DNA from: Monomorium pharaonis
Lineage: Eukaryota > Arthropoda > Insecta > Hymenoptera > Formicidae
DNA length: 64,000 nucleotides
Assembly (NCBI RefSeq): GCF_013373865.1
Contig: NC_050476.1
Location: 9,006,501-9,070,500, forward strand
Reading direction: 5' to 3'
The translations under genes were made by a program, and so were the position numbers. The notes beneath the pieces are model-generated. The model did not search any database, was not told the DNA's origin, and worked only from the letters and a program-made list of their open reading frames with translations. Positions 49,023 to 60,583 of the stretch are shown one piece after another (within the stretch, counting starts at the first letter, position 1; each line of letters begins with the position of its first letter).

Positions 49023-52000
49023 CGGTTTGTAGAATTTCACCTGAAGTTTTTTGAGTTCGATAGCAATTAAATTTTCGGCAAAAATACTTCGACTGTAAAA
49101 ATTGGGTTTCGCAATCATTGCCTCCGCACCATACTGACCCTTCCATTTCGTCAATAATTTAACGTCTACATGATTACGCACATTCTCCATGATTTTTCCG
49201 AATACTGCATTATTCATCAATTTATACAAGTTTTTTTCAAAATCATTTTTTGCACGGATTCGGAATTGCGTGTTTAACTCTATGTATTTGCAGAGCCATG
49301 GAGATTGTGCGAATTTTAACACGCGGTGTATCTCTGCGATACGAAGACCGTGACGCGTGCACTGCTGCAGGTTTCGGTAGTGGATGACGTAACGTTTCTT
49401 TTCATATAAGGTTGCTAGAAGTTTATTTTCACGTTTGCCGGGTGGTTTATCGCGCGTCGGGCAGAAGGGTAGGTCAGTGTGTGCATCGTGAAGGTCTCGA
49501 GGATACTCGAGATCGACTTCAAGAATATATCCTGTGGGTGAATCCGAAGCGATCGCGTTTACGTTGAAATTCGAAACGTCCTCGATCCATTGAAATTCGG
49601 TGTATGGTAACGGTTGACACATTGCCCAGCCGTACAAGTTATTAACGTCAAAATACATAAGGTATGACGATGGTTTCAATGGATCATACGTTTGCATGTA
49701 CTTATTATTAGCCTGCGCGTATTTGCCGGAACATTGACTTAAGCCATCGCGTATACCGCGCTCAATGAACATTACTATGTCTATGTCAGTAAGCAATTCA
49801 AAAGTGATATTAGTATTTTAACATCGCATTCCATGTGTATCCGGGGAGAGTGTAATAATGCGCCGGATCGAGACCGTAACTTTCGATACATTTATCGCGG
49901 AAATTTTCAAAAACGTCGGCTAATAATAAAACATCTGTTTTTAAATACAAATCGCTGTAAACCCATAGTTTGGATGGAGAACCGATGCCAGACATTAACG
50001 GCGTGCGCGTAATCGCTTTCAGATACTGTGTTATCGGTCAGGGAACTGAAAAATGATTCGCGCGATGGTAAACATGTGCCCTGCAGCTTATCCACGCAAT
50101 CCACGTACTCGTACGGAAATATACCCTTTCGTGTCAGTAAATCGAAATCTTCGTCGGACAAGTGTGAAAATTTTGAACGTACAATTTTTAATTTTTTTTT
50201 ATCTAGAAATGATACCAATTTTTCAAGATTAGTGTTTAAAAATTTGTAGAAGTCTATAAACCGTAGCTTTATATGATTTTGCGGATCTAATTTATCTGCG
50301 GTACTTATAACATGCTTTGTGAATGAAATGTACTTTTCTTTTGTGACGGATAACAAGTCAATTTTTCCTTTAAATATTGTCGCTATTTCCTTAATAATAA
50401 AATGCGAATCGTATCCGGATAAATTATGGAAGACTACCGATATGTACGATACATTTTGATAATTTAAGTTGCAAGAAGAATGCGCGGGACCGCGGTAACG
50501 ACCGGTCAGATAGCAATGATCACGCACCCGTGTATCATCCAGCGCAAATGGTTTTTCACAGATATGACACTGTGTCGCGCTACGGTATGCCTCCAATTGC
50601 TCTTTCGATAACGTTTCCATGGGAACATTAGCGGATAAAATACATTTAACTCGATGAGCCAATTCTTCGAGTTGTTTGGCGAACCATGTGACACAATCTT
50701 TATCGCGACAAAACCGGTATACGGATAACGCGTCGTCATACGAGCATCGCACGTAGTATCCGATGCTGAATACCTCATGCTGTTGATAGGCATACGTCAT
50801 CGGCTCCGTATCAGGCTGTGTCTTCCGCAGTACGCATTCTAGGTCAGCGTAGACGATGAAGGGTACTCGCTCCTTGTAGTTTACGTTGCGGAAAGTTAGC
50901 CACTTGTCCTTTTCCGTCGGCAATATGATGGTGCAATCATTCATCTTTTGACAGTCTACAGTGTGTGATTGCAGCCTCTCACAAGATGAAAAATAGTGCA
51001 AGCACCTGTAAAGATATAGAAATTTTAATTTTTTTTTTTTTTTTAAGAGATAGGAACACAAGAGTATTTATTTTTTATATAATATACATACCGATCACAA
51101 ATGTATTTTTTCCATTATGCTTGCTCACTTGCGAGCTCACTAGGCGAGATAGATTCCTGATGCATGCAAAGTGTCCCACGCTGTCTTCGCGCGAATCTTC
51201 CACGTATAGAAGATTAACATGCTTCTCTCTCTTGTTGTCCGTGAGTCGTAGTGTATAAATCTCCACCTGTGCGACGGAGGCGATAATTCTCATCCCGTAA
51301 ACATTGACCGACACATCGTTGAGTCTCTCAAATTTCTTAATATCCTTTAATGTAACGGGAAACTTGATGTCATCGAACTTTAAAACCGTTGTATAATGCG
51401 GATACGATGACTCCCGATACGAATATTCTTTAGCAGGGTGCAAAGCGGCGACCACCGACCACGCAAAACACGCATTGTCCATCGATTTTACATTTATTAC
51501 CGCTTTTTTCAAAATTATTTCTTGCGGCAATGTCACGTAACACCCTGCGTGTAAAGGATTGTTCAATATACGTAAAAGCGCCCACCCGCTATCGCGTTCC
51601 TGAAACTCTTCGAGCGACGCTAACGTAGGCTCGATGACGTGTCGCTCGTACCACTCGTTCAAGTCCAATGTTCGGAATAATTCAGAATTTTTTGTGGTAA
51701 TGCTTTTGCTAGCGCGCTTTTCACCCGTTACGAATTTACCGTTAAACGCGGTATTTACTTTTATACTGTCATGTGTTTCTAAAACGTTCCGCACTCGCTC
51801 GATCACTATATCACCTGCGTCTTCGAGAAACTGTCGCGGTTCGATGTAATTTGCGTTAATTATCGCACCAGTTAGAATGCGGTTTTTAAACGCGGTATCT
51901 ATCTCGCGCCATACGAGTCTTTCCTCGTTATCATTCGCGTAATTACCGCCGACGTGCTCGAAATGTCTTCGTAATCGCGTCTTTTCACCTTCGAGTCGCG

Positions 52001-52184
52001 CGATCCTCGCCACCAACGATTGTCTCTGTCCGACGGTGACTCGAGGACGCTTGACGCGACTACGTTCCTCAAGCCGCTGTATAAATTCATCGCATTGTTG
52101 CAACCATGCAAAATATTCAACTAGAGTAGCGACTCTGCCAGCTTGCTCCAGGAGCTCACGTTTCTCTTGATCAAATTGTTCCAT
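49023..52184 (-). pseudogene. polB: Protein-primed family B DNA polymerase, C-terminal third deleted (Polinton C)
   Basis: Exon 1 runs from ATG 52184 to 51092 (intact, 364 codons), followed by an 86-bp intron (51091-51006, GTATGT..TTACAG), then exon 2 from 51005. Readable parts: the N-terminal DNACFAWSV domain, exonuclease I YADLE (about 50850), endonuclease VII-like CHIC..DHCYLTG..CNL (50465-50575; the second His of DHCH is Tyr here), exonuclease II GYDSHFI (about 50415), motif A DVNNLYG (about 49640) and motif B KLMNNAVFGK (about 49220). Two 2-nt deletions (near 49960 and 49808) break the frame. The gene ends near 49023, before the YTDTDS catalytic motif. Confidence 0.9.
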
Positions 52185-52376
52185 GTTTTTTTCAACACCT
52201 TTTTAACACTTTTTAGCAATCAATTACTTCCACGTTATTCAGAGAATTACTTCGATTCTTTGCGTCAAAGGTCTCACACCGACTGTAGCCCTATGCACTT
52301 TCTAAGCAGTTATATTTCGTCTATATCTCTTGACCTGAACGTGAGGATATAGTTTTTACATGAATTTCAGTATACC
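52185..52376. other. PolB leader of Polinton C
   Basis: Upstream region of the C polymerase, T-rich then mixed sequence. It shows no clear match to the Polinton B TIR. It ends at the TCGGTCAAG duplication of FB2. No gene is seen. Confidence 0.45.
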
Positions 52377-52385
52377 TCGGTCAAG

Positions 52386-53668
52386 GGGGAGCGTCCCGTT
52401 TGCCCACGTCAATATTGGCCACGGTCCCGATTGGCCACGTCAATATTGGCCACGTCAATATTGACCACGTCAATATTGGCCACGTCATTATTGACCACGA
52501 TCCCGATTGACCACGGGGTGGATTGGCCACGTCATTATTGGCCACGCGTCATTATTGACCACGTCAATATTGGCCACGTCAATATTGGCCACGCGTGATA
52601 TTGCCCACGTCAATAATGGCCACGTCAATATTGGCCACGCGTCATTATTGCCCACGTCATTATTGCCCACGCGTCATTATTGCCCACGTCATTATTGCCC
52701 ACGCGTCATTATTGCCCACGTCATTATTGCCCACGCGTCATTATTGGCCACGTCATTATTGGCCACGCGTCATTATTGGCCACGTCATTATTGGCCACAC
52801 GTCATTATTGACCACGTCAATATTGCCCACGTCAATAATGGCCACGTCAATATTGGCCACGCGTCAATATTGACCACGTCATTATTGCCCACGCGTCATT
52901 ATTGACCACGCGTCACTATTGCCCACGTCATTACTGTATATGGGTTTGCGACTTGGACGGGGTGGGTGCGGGAGGGGGGGCCGAAGGCCCCCCTTGCACC
53001 CTTCCGTGTGTGTGTGTGTGTGTGTGTGTGCAAAGCATTTCTCTGCACCACATGGGTTTGCAACTTTCCACGCTAAGCAAAAAAATTGAATAATATTGAC
53101 GTAGGCAATAATGACGCGTGGGCAATAATGACGCGTGGTCAATAGTGACGTGGGCAATAATGACGCGTGGGCAATAATGACGTGGTCAATATTGACGCAT
53201 GGCCAATATTGACGTGGCCATTATTGACGTGGGCAATATTGACGTGGTCAATAATGACGCGTGGCCAATAATGACGTGGCCAATAATGACGCGTGGCCAA
53301 TAATGACGTGGCCAATAATGACGCGTGGGCAATAATGACGTGGGCAATAATGACGCGTGGGCAATAATGACGTGGGCAATAATGACGCGTAGGCAATAAT
53401 GACGTGGGCAATAATGACGCGTGGCCAATATTGACGTGGCCATTATTAACGTGAGTAATATCACGCGTGGCCAATATTGACGTGGCCAATATTGACGTGG
53501 TCAATAATGACGTGGCCAATAATGACGTGGCCAATCCACCCCGTGGTCAATCGGGATTGTGGTCAATAATGACGTGGCCAATATTGACGTGGTCAATATT
53601 GACGTGGTCAATATTGACGTGGCCAATCGGGACCGTGGCCAATATTGACGTGGCCAAACGGGTGCCAC
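52386..53668. mobile_element. Fold-back element FB2 with satellite arms
   Basis: 1283 bp flanked by TCGGTCAAG (52377-52385 and 53669-53677; the identity extends to 11 bp if the flanking C and G are counted). Arms (about 52400-52935 and 53095-53655) are arrays of 15-17 bp units, GGCCACGTCATTATT and GGCCACGCGTCATTATT, in inverted orientation. The left end has GGGAGCGTCCC, as in FB1. The core (52936-53090) has a G/C hairpin (GGGGGGCC-GAA-GGCCCCCC), a (GT)n run and ATGGGTTTGCRACTT at both edges. It is the FB1 core in reverse orientation. Non-coding; frames such as ATSLLPTRHYCPRHY are repeat artefacts. Confidence 0.85.
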
Positions 53669-53677
53669 TCGGTCAAG

Positions 53678-54253
53678 GATGATACGTAAAAGCAGTTTAC
53701 GTTCGAGCCAGGTCTGATGAAAAAAACTGATAACAGTGTTGTACACATTTTTGTACTATGCACCTTAGGTAGACGTTTCTAAAAGTCGTAATTCAACGCT
53801 ATACCTTTTCTTACCTAAGCGCAGCCAAAATATTGGCGCGAAGAAATTGTTTATATTTATAAACATTAATAATTATAATAATAATAAACATCTTAATAAA
53901 ATATGTAAGATGGTAAAACATACATATATATGTAACACACACATGCTTGATGCATACCGGATACTATCGCAATGAATAGAGTGAAAGCGCACGAGAGAGA
54001 AAAAAGGTTACAGATATCAGTCTTCTACCCATAATTTATGGATTTTAAAAAAATAACAAATATAATCTATTGTTATCTCACAAGAATAGTTTTTCCCCAT
54101 AAAACCGGAATTTTTTTAAAAGGTCTGGATGATATCATCCTGACCCTTACCCCTCCCCGCCTGACGTCATACCCCCGCAGCGCCTACAAATACTCCCCGC
54201 GCCCCGCACTCCGCTCGGAACCCCATGGCTCAGAACTCTCTTCTCTATACTAC
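53678..54253. other. Unassigned spacer between FB2 and the TTA-flanked fold-back element
   Basis: AT-rich sequence changing to a GC-rich stretch at 54150-54240. No gene, domain or match to another part of the window is recognised. The expected continuation of the D polymerase gene past 54257 is not found here. Confidence 0.4.
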
Positions 54254-54256
54254 TTA

Positions 54257-55822
54257 CAAGGGAACCTCGCGAACCCGAAAATTCTGATTTTAATGAAACT
54301 TGGCATAAATGTAGAAGGGGTAAATACATGAATTTAGAAATTAAACGTTGGTGCTTATAAACGGTTTAAAAGGTTGAAACCACCCTTCAAAAATGTTGAG
54401 TTTTTGTCTTTTCTCGATATATCTCGTAAACTAAACAAAGTATTAAACAATGTTTCATACAAAAGTTTTACAGTATAAATACCTCTATTTAACTATACTA
54501 TTTATTTTTTCAAAAAAATTTTTTTTCAAAAACAAATTTTTTTTCTTTAAAAACAATTTTTTTTTTTGAAAAAAATAAATAACATAGTTAAATAGAGGTA
54601 TTTATGCCGTAAAACTTTTGTATGAAACATTTTTTTATATTTTGTTTAGTTTACGAGATATATCGAGAAAATGCAAAAATGTCTTAACTTTGAAGTGTAG
54701 TTTCATCCCTTCAAACCGTTTTTGAACCAAAATAAAACATTTCTAAATTAATATATTTACTCCCTCTACATTTATGCCAAGTTTCATTAAAATTAAAAAA
54801 TTTTTTGTTTGGGCTTATAAACGGTTTGAAGGAGTGAAATTACTTTAATGGTTGAGATATTTTTACCTTTTCTCGATATATCTCGTAAACTAAACAAAAT
54901 ATAAAAAAATGTTTTATACAAAAGTTTTACAGCATAAATACCTCTATTTAACTACGCTGTTTATTTTTCGAAAAAAAAAATTTTTTTTTAATTAAGATAA
55001 ATTTTTAATAAAATTGCCTTTTATGTATATAGCATTTATAAAGTAATTATACTATCTTATACTACGTTTTATTTATATCATCTATGTGTATATTATATAT
55101 GTTATATATTATCTACGTTATAATACTATACATTTATATTGCTCCAGTTTACACCGAGCACTTGGTACGCGTATCAAGTAGTGAATTTAAGCTGATCAGC
55201 CAATGATTAAACACATTTACTAGTTATTTACTATTTGATACGCGTACCAAGTGCTCGGTGTAAACTAAGTCCATATCTGCATCCTTGTATGTATTAGTTT
55301 TTATCTAACAGTTGCGCAATATTAGTAGTCACGTTGCTTTCACACAGTGTTCATTCTCTCTACGTCACATATTTCACATTCAAGTTTTATATTCGTCATG
55401 TCACGGTATGTATCATATATGAAATCACGTATTACTAAAAGTTTGGTATCTTTATTAATGGTGTTACGCGTCATTTTCACATACCTCTATTCAACTATCA
55501 TATTTATTTTTTCCAAAAAAATTTTTTTTTTTTCAAAAAAAAAATGTTTTTGAAAAAAAATTTTTTTTTTTAAATAAATAACATAGTTAAATAGAGATAT
55601 TTATACTGTAAAACTTTTGTATGAAACATTTTTTAATATTTTGTTTAGTTTACAAGATATACCCAGAAAAGGCAAAAACTCAAAATTTTTGAAGGGTGGT
55701 TTCAACCCTTTAAACCGTTTATAAGCACCAACTTTTAATTTCTAAATTCATGTATTAACCCCCTCTACATTTATGCCAAGTTTCATTAAAATCAGAATTT
55801 TCGGGTTTGCGAGGTTCCCTTG
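54257..55822. mobile_element. TTA-flanked fold-back element (PIF/Harbinger-like MITE)
   Basis: 1566 bp with TTA on both sides (54254-54256, 55823-55825). Inverted ends begin CAAGGGAACCTCGCRAACCC and extend at least 350 bp inward. The interior holds further alternating copies of a module with CTCGATATATCTCGTAAACT and TTATAAACGGTTTRAAGG, so the element is several nested palindromes. A separate inverted pair lies at 55148-55180 and 55233-55265 around GGTACGCGTATCAAGTA. The 3-bp TWA duplication fits PIF/Harbinger. No transposase. It cuts the D polymerase gene after ALDSCT. Confidence 0.75.
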
Positions 55823-55825
55823 TTA

Positions 55826-58262
55826 GTACAACTATCAAGTGCAAAAGCTTTCGGTAAAGCGCTTAACGGCATGTGAAAATAATTTAAGCTATCAAGAAAT
55901 GTAGTGTGACCTATTGTCATTACAACGATGTTTGTACCATTTAATATTATTGATGGCATCTCATTCATACTACCTCGCGTAGCAAAATATCGTAAAATAA
56001 ATTGAGCATCAAAAGCTTTTGCATTATGAGCAATACAGATTGTGCGTTTGAAAGAACGTAACGGTTTTGTTGCTAAGTCAACAAATTGCTTTACAGGATC
56101 TTGATTAAATACATATTCGCGCACACCGCAATATTGACATATTTTTGACATATCACTGTTATCGTTTAAACAATAACTACACGATTGTTGAACAACGCAT
56201 AAGCTAGGTACATGTACAAACGTTTTATCATCCCCTTTAAGGGGATGCTAAACTGTTCGTCAAACTTGATTGAGGTCGATAATGTAGAGTCATTTAGGCA
56301 CGTCATTAACAAAATTTTGTATGTATTTCTTTTATAGATTTAGAAATCCTTTTCCAGAATTAAAGTTTATGTATTCCGCACACTGTTACCGTTTATACTT
56401 TAATTGTGGAGAAGGATTTTGGAACAAATTGTACAATTTTGTCGATAAAACAGATAGGATCCCCTTAAACACGGAAAACTTTTTTTCTAAAGTTCCTAGG
56501 CTTATTCTAAAAGCACAGTATTGTTCTTTGCTAAAATTCCAAGTGTGCCTCATGCTTATTTTATACGTACAAGTCTAAAATTTTTATACGCAGCAAATGT
56601 TTTCACGAGTCGACTACAGAAGTCGATAACAAAACTATAATTTTCTAACTTTCTTTCGTTTTTCGTATGAAATTGATCGCAGCGCACCGCGTTACTATCT
56701 GTACTTAAATTTTGGAGAAGGATTTTCAATTCCATGCAATCAATAAAAAGATTTCGATGTCCAAAAAATTAATGATAAAACAGAGCAATTTAGTATACCC
56801 TTAACACGCATATTTTGTTGTGTTTCAAAGTCGTAAAATAAAAAAACGATTTTTGACTGATTATTTTTAGTTTGTTTTATAGGTTGAATATAGCATAAAT
56901 GATTAATAGGATAAAAATCTTTACATATTTTGTAATACGTAATATTACAATCGTGCTTTTGCTTTTTATCTGTTGAAATAAATCTTGAACATATATTACA
57001 TATTTTTAATGTATCACACACACTTTTTTTATCTTTTCTTTTTTTATTGTCTAACGTTATGGGTTTTAAATGCCGTTGAAAACAATTATTATTGTAAAAA
57101 GATCTTTTACAAGAATTACATTTAATATGAGGGCTTACAGCCGTTATGCACGGTGGTTGCCCCATACAGCGATTGCATTTTTGTAAACATTTATGATCAT
57201 TTATTCTAGTATATGCTATATTACAAGCTATACAAAAACCGCGACTACCTACGGCAGCCCGTAAGTTTAAAATAGGTTCAAAATGGTGTATTCTACGATA
57301 ATATAAAAGACGTAATGTGTGTGTGATACTATTAAATATATTCATTACATATCTCGTACCGTCATATAAAGTTTCTCCACCGTAACCTAGTGTTTCAACT
57401 TCATATAAGACGATAGCGATGCCAAATTCCGCTAAATATTTTTGAAATTGTTCTAATTCTTCTATTGTACATCCATTATTAGGTATATTTACTTTTGTAT
57501 TTCTTACAAGTTCGAGAGTCTTCTCTTTTTGTAATCTGCCGCGAGATAAACGTATAGACATCCAATGTTTGTGTAATTCGCCTGAACGAATTTCACCTCG
57601 TTCCACGTACGCTCGTGCTGCTACTAACGACCGTGGTAAGCAAAGATTGTCGGAATTTGTTATTGATAATATTGATCGTTTTGCCACATTATCCAGGGTT
57701 AGTTTTCTGCGTGAACCACCGTTTACGCGACGTATTATACAAGTTGTTAATGTGCAGTTATCATTAATATGGAAATCTGAGGCACTTTGAGCAACTCGAC
57801 TCACTAATTCCCACAAATCTATATTTCTAAAATCTCGTACATAACGTAAGACAGCCATACAGGCCCATGGGCAAGAGTATCAGCAGTAAATGTCACGCCT
57901 ATATAATCGTCAGGATTGCTTGAATTTGTAAGATATACATGTACTTCTGCAAATACTTTATCTAACCATCTTAAAGGATTGAAACCTTCTGGCGGTTGTC
58001 GTACAACGAATGTTATCTCATGTCCATGAGTGTCAAATTGTTGAAAATAGCGTCGATTTTCTCGTAAAATATTAAATGATGTCGGTTCACTCGCTTCATC
58101 AGAATCTTGAACGTGTTGCATATTCTCTCTTTCTCCAAGATGTTCTATCTCCACCTCTCCCTCCTCCTCTTTTTTCTCTTCTTCTTCTTCTTCTTCTGCA
58201 GCCGTATCACATGTCGCATGGCCACACCCTGTTTGTATTGTTAATATATCTGTAATAAAAAT
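55826..58262 (-). pseudogene. polB: Classical Polinton DNA polymerase B, N-terminal half (element D)
   Basis: Reads leftward. The exon opens after TTTATTACAG near 58253, with an acidic Glu-run and REPPEGFNPLRWLD-like sequence (GFNPLRWLDKVFAEVHVYL). A frameshift near 57850 joins it to 57845-56805: DNLCLPRSLVAARAY, HHFEPILNL, and a series of zinc pairs (CIACN, CNRCMG, CNSCKRSF, CNICSRF), then exonuclease I FYDFETQQ (about 56825). A TTAA MITE interrupts; after it come VPSLCVVQQ, CQYCGVREYVF and exonuclease II ICIAHNAKAFDAQF with LDSLNYFHMPLSALPKAF. Everything beyond ALDSCT, including exonuclease III and the palm, is lost. It has no endonuclease VII insert, so it belongs to a different Polinton lineage from A-C. 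Confidence 0.85.
56241..56800. mobile_element. TTAA-flanked MITE (family M1) in D polymerase
   Basis: 560 bp between TTAA (56237-56240) and TTAA (56801-56804). Left end GGGGATGCTAAACTGTTC, right end inverted GGGTATACTAAATTGCTC. Removing the element and one TTAA joins the DFETQQ and VPSLCVVQQ parts of the polymerase in frame. The left 50 bp match the right end of the 550-bp MITE in Polinton A (ATGCTAAACTG..AACTTGATTGAGGTCG). A short plus-strand frame inside is not considered a gene. Confidence 0.83.
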
Positions 58263-58324
58263 ATTAATAAAACATTTTTTTCTCTTTTAACTTTTCTGTA
58301 AATTTATTTATTTATTTTATTACT

Positions 58325-58412
58325 AACTTAATTTTCAAGGAGTTTAAACGAATTTATGATCTCGTCCGACACATGTTTCACCGGTAGAGATCCTGCATCA
58401 TATATATATATA
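58325..58412 (-). pseudogene. Repeated upstream exon R3 of element D
   Basis: Minus-strand sequence encoding DAGSLPVKHVSDEI, homologous to exons R2 and R1 at 63.3 and 63.5 kb. It lies directly upstream of the polymerase exon and directly next to the fold-back element at 58413. The donor site is unclear (GTTAGT after an in-frame TAA), so the exon may be broken. Confidence 0.5.
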
Positions 58413-59415
58413 CAGGGTGTCTGGTATTTTTTTATGGGATTTTTATGAGCAGGTAGAGCGCATGAAACTGAACAGAAAGATCCTTACCGTTTTTCCCTTT
58501 TTGCAATAGTTAACAAGTTAGTGACTTGTAAAATTTTCTGTATTAGCCCGGCCTACCGGCAAATGCAAGCGCGCTGAGCGCCCGACCGCGGCGGCTGCCC
58601 CTCCCCAGCGCTTGAACCTTGAGATTGCTAGGCGCGCGGGGGGAATTGTTACAACAAGCGACAATGGCTACGCACAAGCGACGCATAACGCTAAATTCTC
58701 CCTTCGAGTTATGATAGTTTCTTACCTTTTTTAATGAAAATAAAATTTTTTAACGACAAAAAGTATGTGTACGTGTACATACATGTGTACAAAAAATATT
58801 AGTTCTAATGTTTAAAGAAGTGATTACTAAATGTATTTTTTTAATAAATAACGATTATTTTTAATAAAAAATATTTTTTTGATGATAGTCTTAAACGTCA
58901 TAAACTGTCATTATAAATTTTAAAAGAAGCTGTTACCATATGCTCGAAACAAAATTTATGCTTCTTCAAAAAACATTAGAAAAATTTATCTATTAAAATG
59001 GAAATGACAAGCAAATAAAATATTTGTTTCAACTTTATATTCTTAATTAAAAATTAAATAACTAGGATATTTATATTTTTAATAAAATTAATCCTTGTGA
59101 TAGATTTTTATAATACACGGAAGAAACTTTATGGTAAAAATTACTATGGTAAGTAGTAAACGCGGGCCAAGAAGAAATTATGAAAATTTTTATTATGTTT
59201 TTTATCAAATTACGACAATATTTACACTACTTAATATATGATATAATTCTCTGAAATTTCTTTTTACAGTTCGTGGTTACTATCATAAATAATAAAATCA
59301 TACATAATTTTACTACAAAATTTTCTCCGTGTAAATTTACGAATATATGAATTTATTAAATGTTTGAAAACTTATAAACAATATTTATTTAATTTAAGAA
59401 AATTTTAGTGTGAAA

Positions 59416-59470
<55 letters not shown>

Positions 59471-60563
59471 AGGGGGGGATACATACATACACGAGCTAAA
59501 GAATAATCACTTTGTGACAGGAAAATGATTATTCCTTAATTCAAGAATTGGTTTGTAATTTGTGTGTAATTTGTGTGTGTGTGTGTGTGTGTATGTGTGT
59601 GTACATACGCAAAAATGTTAAACATTATTTGTTTTATGTAAAGTGTGGTGTTTATTATCAACAGAATACTCTTTTCAGTCATTAAAGATAAAATAATTAT
59701 TTAAAAAAATACAATTAAAAGTAAATAATTGATTTTTTTTAAACTAGAATCATATTTTTTACGTGTACGTGTATAGTAATCAGCGTAAATAGTAATAGTG
59801 ATATAAAATCGCGGAACTAAGGCATAATCATTTTCCTGTCACGAAGTGATTATTCTTTAGCTCGCGTATGTATGTACAAGGATTAATTTTATTAAAAATA
59901 TAAATATCCTAGTTATTCAATTTTTAATTAAGAATATAAAGTTGAAACAAACATTTTATTTGGTTGTCATTTCCATTTTAATCGATAAAATTTTCTAATG
60001 TTTTTTGAAGAAGCATAAATTTTGTTTCGAGCATATGATAACAGCTTCTTTTAAAATTTATAATGACCGTTTACGACGTTTAAGACTATCATCAAAAAAA
60101 TATTTTTTATTAAAAATAATTGTTATTTATTAAAAAAATAAATTTAGTAATCACTTCTTTAAGCATTAAAACTGATATTTTTTGTACACATGTATGTACA
60201 CGTACACACATACTTTTTGTCGTTAGAACATTTTATTTTCATTAAAAAACGTAAGGAACTATCATAACTCAAATGGAGAATTTAGCGTTACGCGTCGCTT
60301 GTGCGTAGCCATTGTCGCTTGTTGTAACAACTCCCCCCGTGCGCCTAGCAATCTCAAGGTTCAAGCGCTGGGGAGGGGCGGCCGCCGCGGCCGGGCGCTC
60401 AGTACGCTTGCATTTGCCGGTAGGCCGGGCTAATACAGAAAATTTTACAAGTCACTAACTTGTTAACTATTGCGAAAATGGAAAAACGGTAAGGACTTTT
60501 CTGTTCAGTTTCGTGCGCTCTACCTGCTCATAAACATCCCATAAAAAAATACCAGACACCCTG
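58413..60563. mobile_element. TA-flanked 2.15-kb fold-back element
   Basis: Ends CAGGGTGTCTGGTATTTTTT and the inverted copy ..ACACCCTG, flanked by TA inside (TA)n runs. Arms of about 688 bp (58413-59100 and 59876-60563) are close inverted copies and include a GC-rich block near 58550-58660 and its mirror near 60330-60440. A second inverted pair (59481-59545 / 59813-59875, CGAGCTAAAGAATAATCACT) is nested inside. (GT)n microsatellites lie at 59421-59469 and 59567-59605. No coding frame. It separates repeated exons of element D. Confidence 0.8.
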
Positions 60564-60583
60564 TATATATATATATATATATA

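Larger units (their letters stand above)
42859..52184 (-). mobile_element. Polinton C, deletion derivative, inverted relative to A and B
   Basis: Read leftward from 52184, the remaining genes are PolB (minus) then, after a deletion, coiled-coil and ATPase (plus), then small protein, PLA2-like, protease, penton, small basic protein and part of the major capsid protein (minus). The integrase, most of the coiled-coil gene and the polymerase palm are gone (junction near 49022). Two transposons, 44660-45538 and 48031-48911, have inserted. No TIRs were found. Confidence 0.88.

Noticed and set aside
52507..53534. Open frames ATSLLPTRHYCPRHY and similar in FB2
   Set aside because: Repeat artefacts of the 15-17 bp units, mirrored on both strands.
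52400..53655. CRISPR-like array
   Set aside because: Short degenerate satellite units in inverted arms without spacers.
56241..56464. A shorter MITE ending at GGATCCCC|TTAA (56465)
   Set aside because: The TTAA at 56801 has a better-matching inverted end and restores the host frame; the inner TTAA is probably chance.
56321..56578. 85-codon frame inside the TTAA MITE
   Set aside because: Wholly inside a non-coding insertion whose removal restores the polymerase frame.
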